Positions 25,014 through 34,089 of a stretch of 64,000 bases of DNA are shown piece by piece. Source of the stretch: UBA8958 sp964571695. Its GTDB lineage: Bacteria; Desulfobacterota; Syntrophia; Syntrophales; UBA8958. The stretch's first letter is position 1. The number at the start of each line of letters is the position of its first letter. The translations under genes and the position numbers were made by a program. The notes under the pieces were generated by a model, which had not been told where the DNA came from, searched no databases, and was given only the letters and a program-made list of their open reading frames with translations. The DNA lies in assembly GCA_964571695.1 (NCBI GenBank), contig CAZNDG010000003.1:62001-126000 (forward strand). The letters run 5' to 3'.

Positions 25014-25056
25014 AAAAAGGGACGGCCGCCGAGCGGCGCGGTCCCTTTTATTGTTT
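25014..25056. terminator. bidirectional terminator between convergent genes
   Basis: AAAAAGGGAC pairs with GTCCCTTTT around an inner GC-rich stem (GCCGC/GCGGC). It is A-rich on the 5' side and T-rich on the 3' side, so it can work on both strands between the DUF59-like gene and the ferritin-like gene. Confidence 0.85.
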
Positions 25057-25085
25057 TTTGCCGACGGCCAAGGCGCCGGAATTTT

Positions 25086-25607
25086 TCAGAAGAACCGGCC
25101 GAAGCGCAGGGCGGCGTAAGCCGGATCGTGATCGGCCCGGAGATTGGCCACCATGACCACGTGGGATTTCTCCTCCTTGGCGATCTTTTCGAAAAATTTC
25201 TTCTGATCCTTGTCCCGGGACAGCTTGGCCAACTCCGTATAGAGAAGGATGGCGTTCTTTTCCGCTGCCATGGCCACGGCGGCGGCCTGGGCCACTGTTT
25301 CCACCTTTTCCAGGCGTTTGTTGACCGTTTCCCCCTTGGGGAAGAGCCCTTCCTGGACGATGGATTCGAGGTAGGCGTCAATCTCCGGGCTTTTCAAACA
25401 CTGATCCACGCCTTTTCCTTCGGCCTTCGCCTTGAAATCGAGGAAGATCTTCATGTGGGTGGCTTCCTCTTTGGCCAGGCCGACGAAGAGATTCTTGAGG
25501 TCCTGGTCGGCGGCGAATTTCTTGGCCGCTTTCATGTAGAAGTCCATGCCGTCCTTTTCCGCCTTGACAGCGAAATCAAAAACACCCAAATCCTGTTTTT
25601 TTGCCAT
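25086..25607 (-). CDS. ferritin-like/rubrerythrin-type diiron protein
   Basis: The protein has 173 residues in a four-helix pattern. Candidate iron ligands are EKDGMDFY, KEEATHM, AAEKNAILLYTEL and AKEEKSHV, giving the two E...E-x-x-H pairs of the family. No rubredoxin CxxC domain is present. In anaerobes such proteins reduce peroxide or store iron. AGGAGG precedes ATG 25607. Confidence 0.88.
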   Translation of the reverse strand: MAKKQDLGVFDFAVKAEKDGMDFYMKAAKKFAADQDLKNLFVGLAKEEATHMKIFLDFKAKAEGKGVDQCLKSPEIDAYLESIVQEGLFPKGETVNKRLEKVETVAQAAAVAMAAEKNAILLYTELAKLSRDKDQKKFFEKIAKEEKSHVVMVANLRADHDPAYAALRFGRFF

Positions 25608-25871
25608 CTTTTGACCTCCTTTGCATGTTTTGCGATTGCGGGTTGGACCCGGCCGTGAGGCTTGTCGTTATCCGTCGCCACCCCATCATTTTTTCCATGC
25701 CGCGGGCGGTGAGGCTTCCCGGCGATCCGGAGGCGGACCGGAAAGAATCAGCCGCTGCGGTTACTGCCGGTTTTCATTTTTTGTTTCGTTAATCTGTTTT
25801 CACCCTATCCTTTCCGGCCCTTTGAGAACCGCTGTTAAACTCCCTCGCCCCCCGTGCCCCGGAGAGCGCCG

Positions 25872-26558
25872 TTATTTTCCCGGCATTTTGAGAACCGAGG
25901 GGAGCCACTGATAGACCGGGGATAGATGGGCGGCCACCTGCCCCCGGGTAGGGATCATGAATACAAAGCACTTCTTTTCCTCCGGGACAAGGGCGATGTG
26001 GCGGATCGTCCCCGGCGTCTCCCGGCGGTTGAGGAACTGGCGGAGCCGCTGGCGGATCGTTTCGTTGGCGTAATAGAGGAGGAAATCGCTGTTTCCCCAG
26101 CGGACCTGCTCCTGCTGGAGGCGGGCGGCATTGGTTATTTTCGGCCCCCGGAAACCGGCATAGCCCTTTTCGATTAGGTGCCCTTCGGCCAGGGGTCTGT
26201 GGCGTAGATAGAGGGTGATAAAGAGGCGGTCGTATTTGCGGATGAGGAGCGAGATGGGCATCCAGAGGAGGGCCTGGCGGGGGAGGAAGGTGATGGTCGC
26301 CTCCACCTTTTCCACGACATCAGCTTTTCTGGCGGACAGTTGGGCGTGGTAGCCGATCGAGCCGCCGATGTTGGTAAACGTCTGGTCCACGGGTCGGAAG
26401 ACGTCGATGAGATCCTGAAAGGCGCCACGGAACATCCGGTCGTTGACCCGCTTTCCCCGAAAAAAGGCGAAGCCCAACAGGGCGGAAAAGGCGACGAAGA
26501 TATAGAAGAGGGGCTGGGTGACGATGTCTTCCCGGGCGAAAAGATTGCTAAAATTCAA
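25872..26558 (-). CDS. membrane-anchored protein of unknown function in ArsA-type operon
   Basis: The protein has 228 residues. One hydrophobic helix is near the N-terminus (PLFYIFVAFSALLGFAFF), followed by a soluble domain with no motif I recognise. Its start overlaps the end of the ArsA-type gene by 11 bp, so the products are probably made together. Confidence 0.7.
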   Translation of the reverse strand: MNFSNLFAREDIVTQPLFYIFVAFSALLGFAFFRGKRVNDRMFRGAFQDLIDVFRPVDQTFTNIGGSIGYHAQLSARKADVVEKVEATITFLPRQALLWMPISLLIRKYDRLFITLYLRHRPLAEGHLIEKGYAGFRGPKITNAARLQQEQVRWGNSDFLLYYANETIRQRLRQFLNRRETPGTIRHIALVPEEKKCFVFMIPTRGQVAAHLSPVYQWLPSVLKMPGK

Positions 26559-27489
26559 GATCCGCCTCCAGGTCTTCGGGGATGTCGTAGAGCTTGCCCG
26601 CGCCCGCCCACAGGGCGTCGTTCAGGGCCACATAGCGTAACGGCATATGGTTTCCGGCGGTCCGCCGGAGGGAATTGGCCACGGCGGCGGCAATCTGCTC
26701 GTTTTCCGCCGTTACCTTGTTCTGGATCAGGAGGCGCAGGGGAAGCCTGAGATCGTCCAGCCCCTCGATTAGACGTTCCGATTCCCGCCGCGAGAGGAGG
26801 TCCGGGTTGAAGACCAGGACGACACCGCAATCCCCGCCCTGAAGGATGCCCGTAAGTCGGCGGTAATTGTCATGGAGGGATTTGAGACGCATCATGATCT
26901 CGTCTTCGTCCTCGCTGAACTTCAATCGAATTTCCTGCCGCGTTTCCCCTTCCCGGAGGGGGCGGCGGATCTTCTGGATGGTGTAGCGCTTCTCCAGGAT
27001 CTGACGGCGGATGGCGGCCAGGCGGTCGATCCAGGTCACCGTTACCTGCGGAAGGGCGAGAAAACGCAGGGTCAGCCCCGTAGGGGGGGTATCGAAGATG
27101 AGGTAGTCGAAGCCTTCCTCCTTCCGGATTGTCTGTTCGATGCTGGTCAGCAGGGCGTATTCCTCGATCCCCGGGGAGTATTTCAGCACGCTGAAGTAGC
27201 GGTCGAGATTGAGGGTGGACAGGTATTTGTAAGTATCTGAAAGAACTTGCGTTTCCCTTTCGAGATAGGCCCGGGCCATCTTCTTGAGATCGACCTCGTC
27301 CAGGTAGAGACCGGCCGTGAAGCGCCGCCGCCGACCCCTGATCTCGACCCCGAAGATATCGCCCAGATTGTGGGCCGGATCGAGGGAGACGATGAGGACC
27401 CGGTGCCGCTGGGAGAGCTGCCAGGCCGCCGCCGCCGCCAGGGTGGATTTTCCCACCCCGCCCTTGCCAGTGAAAAAGAGGATTTTCAT
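26548..27489 (-). CDS. ArsA/Get3-family ATPase
   Basis: The protein has 313 residues. It has the deviant Walker A FFTGKGGVGKST at the N-terminus, the SLDPAHNLGDIFG switch and Walker B-type FDTPPTGLTLRFL. These are shared by arsenite ATPases and Get3-like tail-anchor targeting ATPases. The arsenite-binding cysteines of ArsA are not evident and no ars genes are nearby. With a membrane-anchored partner downstream, a chaperone or membrane-assembly role is plausible but inferred. Confidence 0.85.
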   Translation of the reverse strand: MKILFFTGKGGVGKSTLAAAAAWQLSQRHRVLIVSLDPAHNLGDIFGVEIRGRRRRFTAGLYLDEVDLKKMARAYLERETQVLSDTYKYLSTLNLDRYFSVLKYSPGIEEYALLTSIEQTIRKEEGFDYLIFDTPPTGLTLRFLALPQVTVTWIDRLAAIRRQILEKRYTIQKIRRPLREGETRQEIRLKFSEDEDEIMMRLKSLHDNYRRLTGILQGGDCGVVLVFNPDLLSRRESERLIEGLDDLRLPLRLLIQNKVTAENEQIAAAVANSLRRTAGNHMPLRYVALNDALWAGAGKLYDIPEDLEADLEF

Positions 27490-27773
27490 CCGTCGGCCCC
27501 CAGTGCCCCCATCATCTCCGCCAGCATGTCATGGGCGTCTTCGGCACGCTGGTGGAGGATCCGGATTTCCCGGTCCATGAAGGGCAGGAGCTCCACGGAT
27601 AGGAAGGTCGGCGGGGCGGGGAGGCCGACAAAGGCCCCGAGGAGCAGGAGGGCAAAGATGTTTTCCAACTCCTGAACCTCCAGGCAGGTGAGGGATACCG
27701 CCGCTTCCCGCTGGGCGGTTCCAACGCCGGCGAGGACTTCCCGGCACTGGTTGAGAAAGGAAGATTTTTTCAC
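27486..27773 (-). CDS. small protein upstream of the ArsA-type ATPase
   Basis: The protein has 95 residues, is leucine-rich and mostly helical, with a hydrophobic stretch IFALLLLGAFVGLP. I do not recognise a family. Its stop overlaps the ATPase start by 4 bp, making a three-gene operon with the ATPase and the membrane-anchored protein. Confidence 0.65.
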   Translation of the reverse strand: MKKSSFLNQCREVLAGVGTAQREAAVSLTCLEVQELENIFALLLLGAFVGLPAPPTFLSVELLPFMDREIRILHQRAEDAHDMLAEMMGALGADG

Positions 27774-28087
27774 GACTGGTCCGCTTCTCAGGTTCTCCTG
27801 TCATTGCCGTGTTCAGCCCGGACGTTTCGATTCAAAACGTTATTCGAAACCCGTAATGCCCGCCGGCGGTCGGCATGACTTCCGACCGGCATGATCCGCC
27901 GGATCCCGGCGAGATCTTGGGGACAGTCTTTCGTTTTCCCGTTTAAGTGAATTTCCCGCGCCGTTGTTTTCGGCCCCCGACTTTCCGTCCCCTCTCGCCG
28001 GCGGCGGCCGGGAGGAAAGGCGGGCCGCCGCCCCGGGCAAGGATGTTTCTCCCTTCCCCGCGGCGGCGGTTTTTCAATCGGTTAAAA
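27774..28087. other. intergenic region with a possible operator
   Basis: This is about 314 bp between the cstA stop and the ArsA-operon start. It holds a 7-bp inverted repeat GTTTCGA (27824-27830) / TCGAAAC (27844-27850), placed about 50-75 bp upstream of the 95-residue gene, which could be an operator. Several GC-rich palindromic stretches follow. No gene is seen. Confidence 0.4.
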
Positions 28088-29920
28088 TCAATCCGACTTC
28101 CTGGACTTCGTGAAGTCATAGATGAACAGGAAATTCAGGATGACCATGATGCCCATGATGATCTGAATGGTCCAGCCGGGGCCCGCGGCCTTGGCGATAG
28201 CCCCCGGCATGACCACGGCCATGAACCAGAGGATGGCGCAGGTCACGGTGAACCAGAGGAACCAGGCGGGGACCACGGCCATGATGGCGAACTGGGATTT
28301 CATCCGCTTGGCCACGTAGGCCGCTCCCGTCATCAGGGCGATGGAGGCGATGAGCTGGTTCGCGGCGCTGAAGGAGGGCCAGAGGATGGTGAACTGCTTG
28401 CTCCACGCCAGGTAGATGCCGATGGCGGCGGGGATGAGGGAGGCGGTCCAGCGGTTCGTCAGGGTGCCGTAGAGACCCGCGGAGGTTTTCTTCAGGGGTT
28501 CCAGCATCTCCACGAGGCAGTAACGGGCCAGACGGTTCGTTGTATCGAGGGTCGTCAGGGCGAAGGCGGAGATCCACAGCCCGGCGATGACCTTGACGAT
28601 CTTCGTGGGGATGAAGGCCAGGAAACTGGCTGCCGTCATGTCGGCGAAACACTGGACGATCATGTTGGGCGGCGAGAGCTTCAGGGTCTCCGTGGTCTTT
28701 GTGTAGAGGGCCCCCCAGTTATCCAGGGTCAGTGCCAGCGGCGGCGCCGCGGGTGCGGCCCCGGCGGCAGCTCCAGCAGCGGCGGCCCCCGCGGCTCCCG
28801 CGGCGGCAACAGCGCCCGCGGCGGCGGCCTTGGCGGCGGCAGCGGCGGCGGCGGCGACGTGAGCGTTCTGGATGGCCGTATATCCGAAGCCGCCGATGGC
28901 GCAGATGATCACCGTGGAGAGGAAGCCCTCGGTGAACATGGCCCCGTAGCCGACGAAGAGGCCGTCGGACTCCTTAGCAAGCTGTTTGGACGACGTTCCC
29001 GAGCCGACGAGGGAGTGGAACCCCGACAGGGACCCGCAGGCGATGACCAGGGGGATGGCGGGCCAGAAGGGCGTGGGCTTGCCCCCCAGCAGGATGGGAG
29101 AGAAGGTGGAGTACATGGGCATCTCGAAGCCCCGGAAGGTGAAGATGGCGGCAATGAACCCGATGGCGATGCCGAAGTAGAGGAGGAAGGAGTTCAGGTA
29201 GTCCCGGGGCTGGAGGAGGACGTTGACGGGGATGGCGGCGGCGATGATGATGTAGAGGAAGAGGACCACCATCCATACTTCGTAGCTTGCCGCCACGGGC
29301 GCATAGGTGGAGATCCAGATGGCCGCTGCCATGAGGACGATCCCGATGACCGTGGCGATGGGGAGGTTCAGCTTTACCCGGTACATGAGGATGCCCAGGA
29401 TGATGGCGGCGATGGTCATGTAGATCGAGGCCGCCGAGATCTCCGGCGTCTTGGCGAACATGCTGCCGATGACGTTGGCGAAGGCGGCGACGACGAGGAT
29501 GAGGAGGAAAAAGACGATCCAGTAGAAGGCCCGGCCGGTCCGCTTGGAGATGAGGTCCGAGGCCACGAACTGGACCGATTTGCCGTCATAGCGCACCGAG
29601 GCCATAAGGGCCAGGTAGTCGTGGACGGAACCGATGAGGACATTGCCGATCCAGACCCAGAGGAGTCCCGGCAGCCATCCCCAGCACATGGCCATGGCGG
29701 GACCGACGAGGGGGCCGGCGCCGGCGATGGAGGAGAAGTGGTGGCCGAAGAGGACCGCCTTGTGGGCCGGTACGAAATCGACGCCGTCATAGAGCCTCTT
29801 TGACGGCGTCTCGATGGAATCGTCCACCTTGACGACATCCCTCTCGATCTTTTTGCCGTAGGTGAAATAAAGGGTCATGTAGATTAGAAAACCGATGACT
29901 ACTACAACTGTTGTGGTCAT
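28088..29920 (-). CDS. cstA: carbon starvation protein CstA-type transporter with alanine-rich insertion
   Basis: The protein has 610 residues and many transmembrane helices. It matches CstA: the start with a single helix and FTYGKKIERDVVKVDD, FVPAHKAVLFGHHFSSIAGAGPLVGPAMA, CGSLSGFHSLVGSGTSSKQL, and LTTLDTTNRLARYCLVEML. CstA proteins import pyruvate or peptides during starvation. An alanine/glycine-rich low-complexity loop of about 45 residues (28739-28863) interrupts the protein before ALTLDNWG and is absent from typical members. AGGAGG precedes the ATG. Confidence 0.93.
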   Translation of the reverse strand: MTTTVVVVIGFLIYMTLYFTYGKKIERDVVKVDDSIETPSKRLYDGVDFVPAHKAVLFGHHFSSIAGAGPLVGPAMAMCWGWLPGLLWVWIGNVLIGSVHDYLALMASVRYDGKSVQFVASDLISKRTGRAFYWIVFFLLILVVAAFANVIGSMFAKTPEISAASIYMTIAAIILGILMYRVKLNLPIATVIGIVLMAAAIWISTYAPVAASYEVWMVVLFLYIIIAAAIPVNVLLQPRDYLNSFLLYFGIAIGFIAAIFTFRGFEMPMYSTFSPILLGGKPTPFWPAIPLVIACGSLSGFHSLVGSGTSSKQLAKESDGLFVGYGAMFTEGFLSTVIICAIGGFGYTAIQNAHVAAAAAAAAKAAAAGAVAAAGAAGAAAAGAAAGAAPAAPPLALTLDNWGALYTKTTETLKLSPPNMIVQCFADMTAASFLAFIPTKIVKVIAGLWISAFALTTLDTTNRLARYCLVEMLEPLKKTSAGLYGTLTNRWTASLIPAAIGIYLAWSKQFTILWPSFSAANQLIASIALMTGAAYVAKRMKSQFAIMAVVPAWFLWFTVTCAILWFMAVVMPGAIAKAAGPGWTIQIIMGIMVILNFLFIYDFTKSRKSD

Positions 29921-30132
29921 AAACTACCTCCTTTCCGCAAAATAAGGATGGAACAACCTTATAAAAAATATAAAACCTGCCGGCGCCCGTTGCGCCGTTT
30001 CAGACTGGAGATGATGATTTTCCAATGATATCCCTTTGAAAGAGCCCGGCGATGGGGGAGCAAGAAGTCCCTTGAGCCATGAGGAAAATACTCCCGGAAG
30101 CGGCGAAAGTCAACGGTTTATTGTCTATAAAT

Positions 30133-30927
30133 TCAATAAGGTGAGGAAAAACTTTCATAGGGCTGCCACTCGTACCAGTGGTCGAGGGCCAGCGCGGCGG
30201 CCCAGGCGTCGATCATCGCCCGGTCGCCGGCATGATTGTCTTCCCTCCGGGACGCCATTATCCGGACCAGCGGGGCGCCGTCGAGGATGAAGATCGTTTC
30301 GTGGTAGGGGCCGGTGAAGTCGCCGTGGAGGTGATCCTCCAGGTTTTTGAAAAAGACGAAGTTCATGATGTTGGCGGCCCGGTAGATCCGGGCCGGGGTA
30401 GCCCGGCGGACGTCCGGAGACAGCGACTGGAGGGCCTGGCGCCGCTGGGCGGCGATGTCCTCGATCTGGAGGCGCCGCAATTCCGGGAAGTGATCGTGGA
30501 GCCATTTATGGACCATGATGTCCGTGGGCATCCGGGTGAGTTGAAAGACCACCCCCTGATACCACCGGGCGATCATCCTCCGCACCTGATCCCGGCTGAA
30601 AACGGCCACGAGCCGCTCCAGTTCACTCTCCGTTTCCATGATGAACGAGGCCATGGTCCGGCGGCCGGCCACGGAGACGAAGCGCGCCGCCGCCGGGGCG
30701 CTGAAGAAACGCAGCAGGTGTCCGGCCTGATTCGCGACGAGGAAGTTGACATCCGCCTCGGGGTGGGGGCGATAATGAAAAACAAGGCGCGGTTCCCCTC
30801 TGCCGCCCAGATGAAAGTCGATCGGCGCCGCCAGCTCCGGTTTTTTTGCGGCGGCGATCTTCTCCCCCGCCAGCCTTTCCACCTCGGCCAGAAGCTGCCC
30901 TACGCTGTCCATGAGTTGGAGGTCCAT
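30133..30927 (-). CDS. hypothetical protein
   Basis: The protein has 264 residues from ATG 30927 (TTG 30936 also possible). It is soluble, with mixed alpha/beta character and arginine-rich helices in the middle (RRLQIEDIAAQRRQALQ). I see no known catalytic motif and do not recognise the family. It stands alone between cstA and mobB. Confidence 0.6.
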   Translation of the reverse strand: MDLQLMDSVGQLLAEVERLAGEKIAAAKKPELAAPIDFHLGGRGEPRLVFHYRPHPEADVNFLVANQAGHLLRFFSAPAAARFVSVAGRRTMASFIMETESELERLVAVFSRDQVRRMIARWYQGVVFQLTRMPTDIMVHKWLHDHFPELRRLQIEDIAAQRRQALQSLSPDVRRATPARIYRAANIMNFVFFKNLEDHLHGDFTGPYHETIFILDGAPLVRIMASRREDNHAGDRAMIDAWAAALALDHWYEWQPYESFSSPY

Positions 30928-30936
30928 GGGAATCAA

Positions 30937-31238
30937 TCCTCATTCCCGGCCATGAAACACCCATGACGGTGTCCCGTCACCTTTTCCCATCGATGCCAAG
31001 GCCGTTTCCACCATTTCATAGCATTAACGACCCGTCTTGGGAAGATCCGGATGGGGAAGCGCACGGTAAATTTGTTCTGGCCGAAACCAACTGGAAACAG
31101 CGGCATTTATTTTATCTTTATCTGAGTAATATCAATAACTTGTATTAAGAACAACTTTACCATGCAGGGCAGCGTTACCGGGCGGAGCAGCGGGCGAATC
31201 CCCTTGAATAAGATCACGATATTGTATATGAGCAGGAC
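30937..31238. other. intergenic, no gene seen
   Basis: This is about 302 bp. The part near 31100-31160 is AT-rich and may hold promoters for mobB, but no clear -35/-10 pair or terminator stands out. Confidence 0.4.
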
Positions 31239-31757
31239 ATGAATAAGACGATCCCCATCCTTTCCATTGTCGGCAAGTCCAATTCGGGCAAGACCACGCT
31301 TATCGAACGGATGATCCCCGGGTTGATCCGGCGGGGGTGGCGGGTGGCGACAATCAAGCACAACCGCCACGGTTTCGCCATCGACCACGAGGGCAAGGAC
31401 AGTTGGCGCCACAAGCGGGCCGGCGCCCGGACCACCGTCATCGCCTCTCCCCATCAGGTGGCGGTGGTGGAGGATACGGAGCGGGATTATGAAATCGCCG
31501 AACTGCGGGAGCGCTACATCCGGGATGTGGATCTGATCATCCTGGAGGGTTACAAGCAGAATCCCTTTCCCAAGATCGAGGTCTTTCGCCCCTCCCTGAA
31601 GCGGGAACGTCTCTGCGGTCCCGACGACAACCTGATAGCCGTGGCCAGCGATGAGCCGCTGCCGGAAACGGAGACCCGCAATCTCGCCCTGGATGACATC
31701 GACGGGATCGTCGTCTGGGTGGAGGAGGCCCTGGGGCTCAAGGCGGGAGAACAATAA
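31239..31757 (+). CDS. mobB: molybdopterin-guanine dinucleotide biosynthesis protein MobB
   Basis: The protein has 172 residues. The P-loop VGKSNSGKTTL is near the N-terminus, followed by VATIKHNRHGF, DSWRHKRAGA and DLIILEGYK(Q)NPFPKIEVFR, all MobB signatures. MobB binds GTP and helps attach GMP to molybdopterin. It may serve molybdenum or tungsten enzymes here. The 27-bp tandem repeat follows the stop. Confidence 0.92.
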   Translation: MNKTIPILSIVGKSNSGKTTLIERMIPGLIRRGWRVATIKHNRHGFAIDHEGKDSWRHKRAGARTTVIASPHQVAVVEDTERDYEIAELRERYIRDVDLIILEGYKQNPFPKIEVFRPSLKRERLCGPDDNLIAVASDEPLPETETRNLALDDIDGIVVWVEEALGLKAGEQ

Positions 31758-31796
31758 CCGCCGGTTGCCGGGGTCCGAACGCCGGGGAGATTTATA

Positions 31797-32028
31797 AACA
31801 AGAATCACCTCCGGTGATTTATGAACAAGAATCACCTCCGGTGATTTATGAACAAGAATCACCTCCGGTGATTTCACGNNNNNNNNNNNNNNNNNNNNNN
31901 NNNNNNNNNNNNNNNNNNNNNNNNNNNNNNNNNNNNNNNNNNNNNNNNNNNNNNNNNNNNNNNNNNNNNNNNNNNNNNAACAAGAATCACCTCCGGTGAT
32001 TTATGAACAAGAATCACCTCCGGTGATT
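31797..32028. repeat. 27-bp hairpin tandem repeat interrupted by an N gap
   Basis: Three copies of a 27-bp unit lie at 31797-31877 and two at 31979-32028. Each unit contains AATCACC-tcc-GGTGATT, able to form a 7-bp hairpin. No unique spacers separate the units, so it is not a CRISPR array. Both sides end with the same GGTGATTTCACG exit sequence. Confidence 0.9.
31879..31978. other. assembly gap (100 N)
   Basis: Exactly 100 unknown bases, the conventional placeholder for a scaffold gap of unknown size. It falls inside the tandem repeat. Confidence 0.98.
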
Positions 32029-32063
32029 TCACGCGGGGCAGCCGGATTGATGGATTAGGTAAG

Positions 32064-32510
32064 ATGGCGGAATTGCTGGACGTTAGCACATGGTCTATAT
32101 TGCAGTGGGCCCTGGTGGTCCTGGTGGCGGGCTTTATCGGCCAGTTCGGGAAGAGCTTCGCCAAATTCCTCATGGAAAAAATCAGAGCGGGCCGGAAGGA
32201 TAAGACACCGGTGGAAACAGGGGAGGATCTGCCGGATCCAGCCGTAAAAAAAGAAGATAAAGGAAACGACGGGGCCGCCAGCGGCGGGAGCGAAAAGCCA
32301 TTGCCGCCGGCCGTCGTGGGCGAGGCGCCGGCGACCTCCGCCATCGCCGCCCAGGCCGTTCCTCAGGTACAGAAGACGCCGCCGCTGCCGGTCCAGGCGC
32401 CGCCGCCGGTCGAGGTCAGCCCGTCCGCCAAGGAGGAGAAAAAGCTCCTCAAGGCCCAACTGAAGGCACAAAAAAAGGCGAAGAAGGCGGTGGAGAAGGA
32501 GTTTTCATGA
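32064..32510 (+). CDS. single-pass membrane protein with proline/alanine- and lysine-rich tail
   Basis: The protein has 148 residues. One N-terminal transmembrane helix (ILQWALVVLVAGFIGQFG) is followed by a low-complexity, proline/alanine-rich cytoplasmic or periplasmic region and a lysine-rich coiled-coil end (KLLKAQLKAQKKAKKAVEKE). No family is recognised. Confidence 0.65.
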   Translation: MAELLDVSTWSILQWALVVLVAGFIGQFGKSFAKFLMEKIRAGRKDKTPVETGEDLPDPAVKKEDKGNDGAASGGSEKPLPPAVVGEAPATSAIAAQAVPQVQKTPPLPVQAPPPVEVSPSAKEEKKLLKAQLKAQKKAKKAVEKEFS

Positions 32511-32544
32511 TTGCCCGCCTCCCTGCCGGGATGGCCTGAAGGCG

Positions 32545-33441
32545 TCAGTTTCGCAACCGGTCGCAGAAGTCGCGGATAATCTCCACCACCTCCCGGGGCT
32601 TTTCCATGGGGATCAGATGCCCCGCGCCGGCAATCATCCGGTGCTCTCCCCGGGGAAACAGCGATGTCGCCCGGCGCAGATCGATGAAATGGCGGTTGTC
32701 GCTTTCCGCCCCCTCCAGAACGAGAACCGGGCAGTTGACCTTGGCCAGCTCGGGCCAGGGATCGTACTGCATCCCCCCCATGAATAGCGCCGCCTCCCGC
32801 TGGGGGGAACAGGTCAGTTGCACGCCCCCGCCGTCCCCGGATTTCATCCCGTATTTGATGTAGAGATCCGTCATCTCGTCGTCCCAGTTCCGGAAAAGCG
32901 ACCGGGAACGGACATAGTCGCCGGCGGCGGCGGCGGAGGGCCAATAGTTCTGCCGTTTAATGGATTTGGCGGCCAGGGGGTGCTGGTCCACGGTAATCTC
33001 GAGACGGTAGAAATCCTGGGGCAGGAAGATCGGTTCGATGAGAACCATCCCCCGGGCCGCAAGGCCGAAAACGGCATTGGCCAGGGTCAATACCGTCGCA
33101 CCCATGGAATGTCCCACGAGAAAAGGGCGGTCCAGATGCAGGGCGGCATAGAAGTCCGCCAGGTCCCGGGCGAGGGTCAACCAGCTCAAGCCGCCGTCCT
33201 CCGGCGTGGTTTCACGATGGTCGCAGAAATAGGGGGCGATAACCCGGTACGGCGGGGCGAGGTCCCGGGCCAGGGGATGCCAGAGCCAGGGGAGAAAACC
33301 CGTGGCATGGAGGAACAAGAGGGACGGGCCGTCCGCCTCGTAGAACAGATACGGGATCTCGACGCCGTCGATGGCCTGGACGGCGGTCCGTGGTCCCGCC
33401 ACCGGATCGGCGCGGTGCTGTCTATGCATGGCAGTGCTCAT
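32545..33441 (-). CDS. alpha/beta hydrolase
   Basis: The protein has 298 residues. The oxyanion region LLFLHATGFLPWLW, the nucleophile elbow VGHSMGATV and the terminal catalytic histidine in GAGHLIPMEKPREV fit the alpha/beta hydrolase fold. An aspartate in VLVLEGAESDN may be the acid residue. Substrate unknown. It ends convergent with the 32064 gene and starts 12 bp after the arginine decarboxylase stop. Confidence 0.88.
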   Translation of the reverse strand: MSTAMHRQHRADPVAGPRTAVQAIDGVEIPYLFYEADGPSLLFLHATGFLPWLWHPLARDLAPPYRVIAPYFCDHRETTPEDGGLSWLTLARDLADFYAALHLDRPFLVGHSMGATVLTLANAVFGLAARGMVLIEPIFLPQDFYRLEITVDQHPLAAKSIKRQNYWPSAAAAGDYVRSRSLFRNWDDEMTDLYIKYGMKSGDGGGVQLTCSPQREAALFMGGMQYDPWPELAKVNCPVLVLEGAESDNRHFIDLRRATSLFPRGEHRMIAGAGHLIPMEKPREVVEIIRDFCDRLRN

Positions 33442-33453
33442 GAAGCTTGAGGG

Positions 33454-34002
33454 TCAAAAAACGAATACGGCGGCGGCGATAACGGTTGTGAATCCGTCGT
33501 TCTTGACGATGGAAGACTGTGTGACATTGCGGGTCCGCACGATCTTGCCGCTGATCTTGAAGATCTCCTTCTTTTCATCCCAGCTTTCATCGACATTGAA
33601 ATCGATGCCGAGCGTGGAGGCCAGCATGGCGGCCGCAAGATCTTCCGCATAATCGCCCGCCTGTTTTTCCGTTTGTCCGAAGGCGTGGTGCTCGCTTATA
33701 TAGCCGTAGGAGGTCTTGTCCGCCGGGATGGCGCAACCGATGGAGGCGGCCAAGAGCCGCTTGGGTTCGTTGCTGCACGCCCGGCTCATGACGCAGTAGG
33801 TAATGGCGCCGGGGACCAGGGCCTTGAGACCCTGGGCCCGGGAGATCATTTTCGACCCCGGAGGAAAGATGCTGGAAACCAGGACGAGATTACATTTCTC
33901 AATGCCGGCATCACGGAGTGCCCGTTCGAAGGAATGAAGCTCGTCTTTATGGGTGCCGACCCCTTTGGTAAAAAAGACCTTGGTAGGGACAAGGGATTTC
34001 AT
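33454..34002 (-). CDS. pdaD: pyruvoyl-dependent arginine decarboxylase
   Basis: The protein has 182 residues from ATG 34002 (AAAGGAGG upstream); the longer frame begins inside that ribosome-binding site. The self-cleavage motif VSSIFPPG is present, so the pyruvoyl group would form at the second serine. TKGVGTHKDELHSFE, CVMSRACSNEP and GYISEHHAFGQTEKQAGDYAE are typical of PvlArgDC. It makes agmatine from arginine for polyamines or acid resistance. Confidence 0.93.
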   Translation of the reverse strand: MKSLVPTKVFFTKGVGTHKDELHSFERALRDAGIEKCNLVLVSSIFPPGSKMISRAQGLKALVPGAITYCVMSRACSNEPKRLLAASIGCAIPADKTSYGYISEHHAFGQTEKQAGDYAEDLAAAMLASTLGIDFNVDESWDEKKEIFKISGKIVRTRNVTQSSIVKNDGFTTVIAAAVFVF

Positions 34003-34089
34003 TGCCAACCCCTCCTTTGTCACGGATTGATGTTGACGCCGTGCTTATCAGTTTGCGTGGGTGGTGTCAATGAGGATTTAGAATTTATT

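Noticed and set aside
27947..29803. 618-codon plus-strand frame opposite cstA
   Set aside because: The translation is dominated by Gly, Asp and His runs, typical antisense of a membrane protein; cstA is clearly real.
31797..32028. CRISPR array
   Set aside because: The repeats are directly adjacent with no unique spacers and there are no cas genes.
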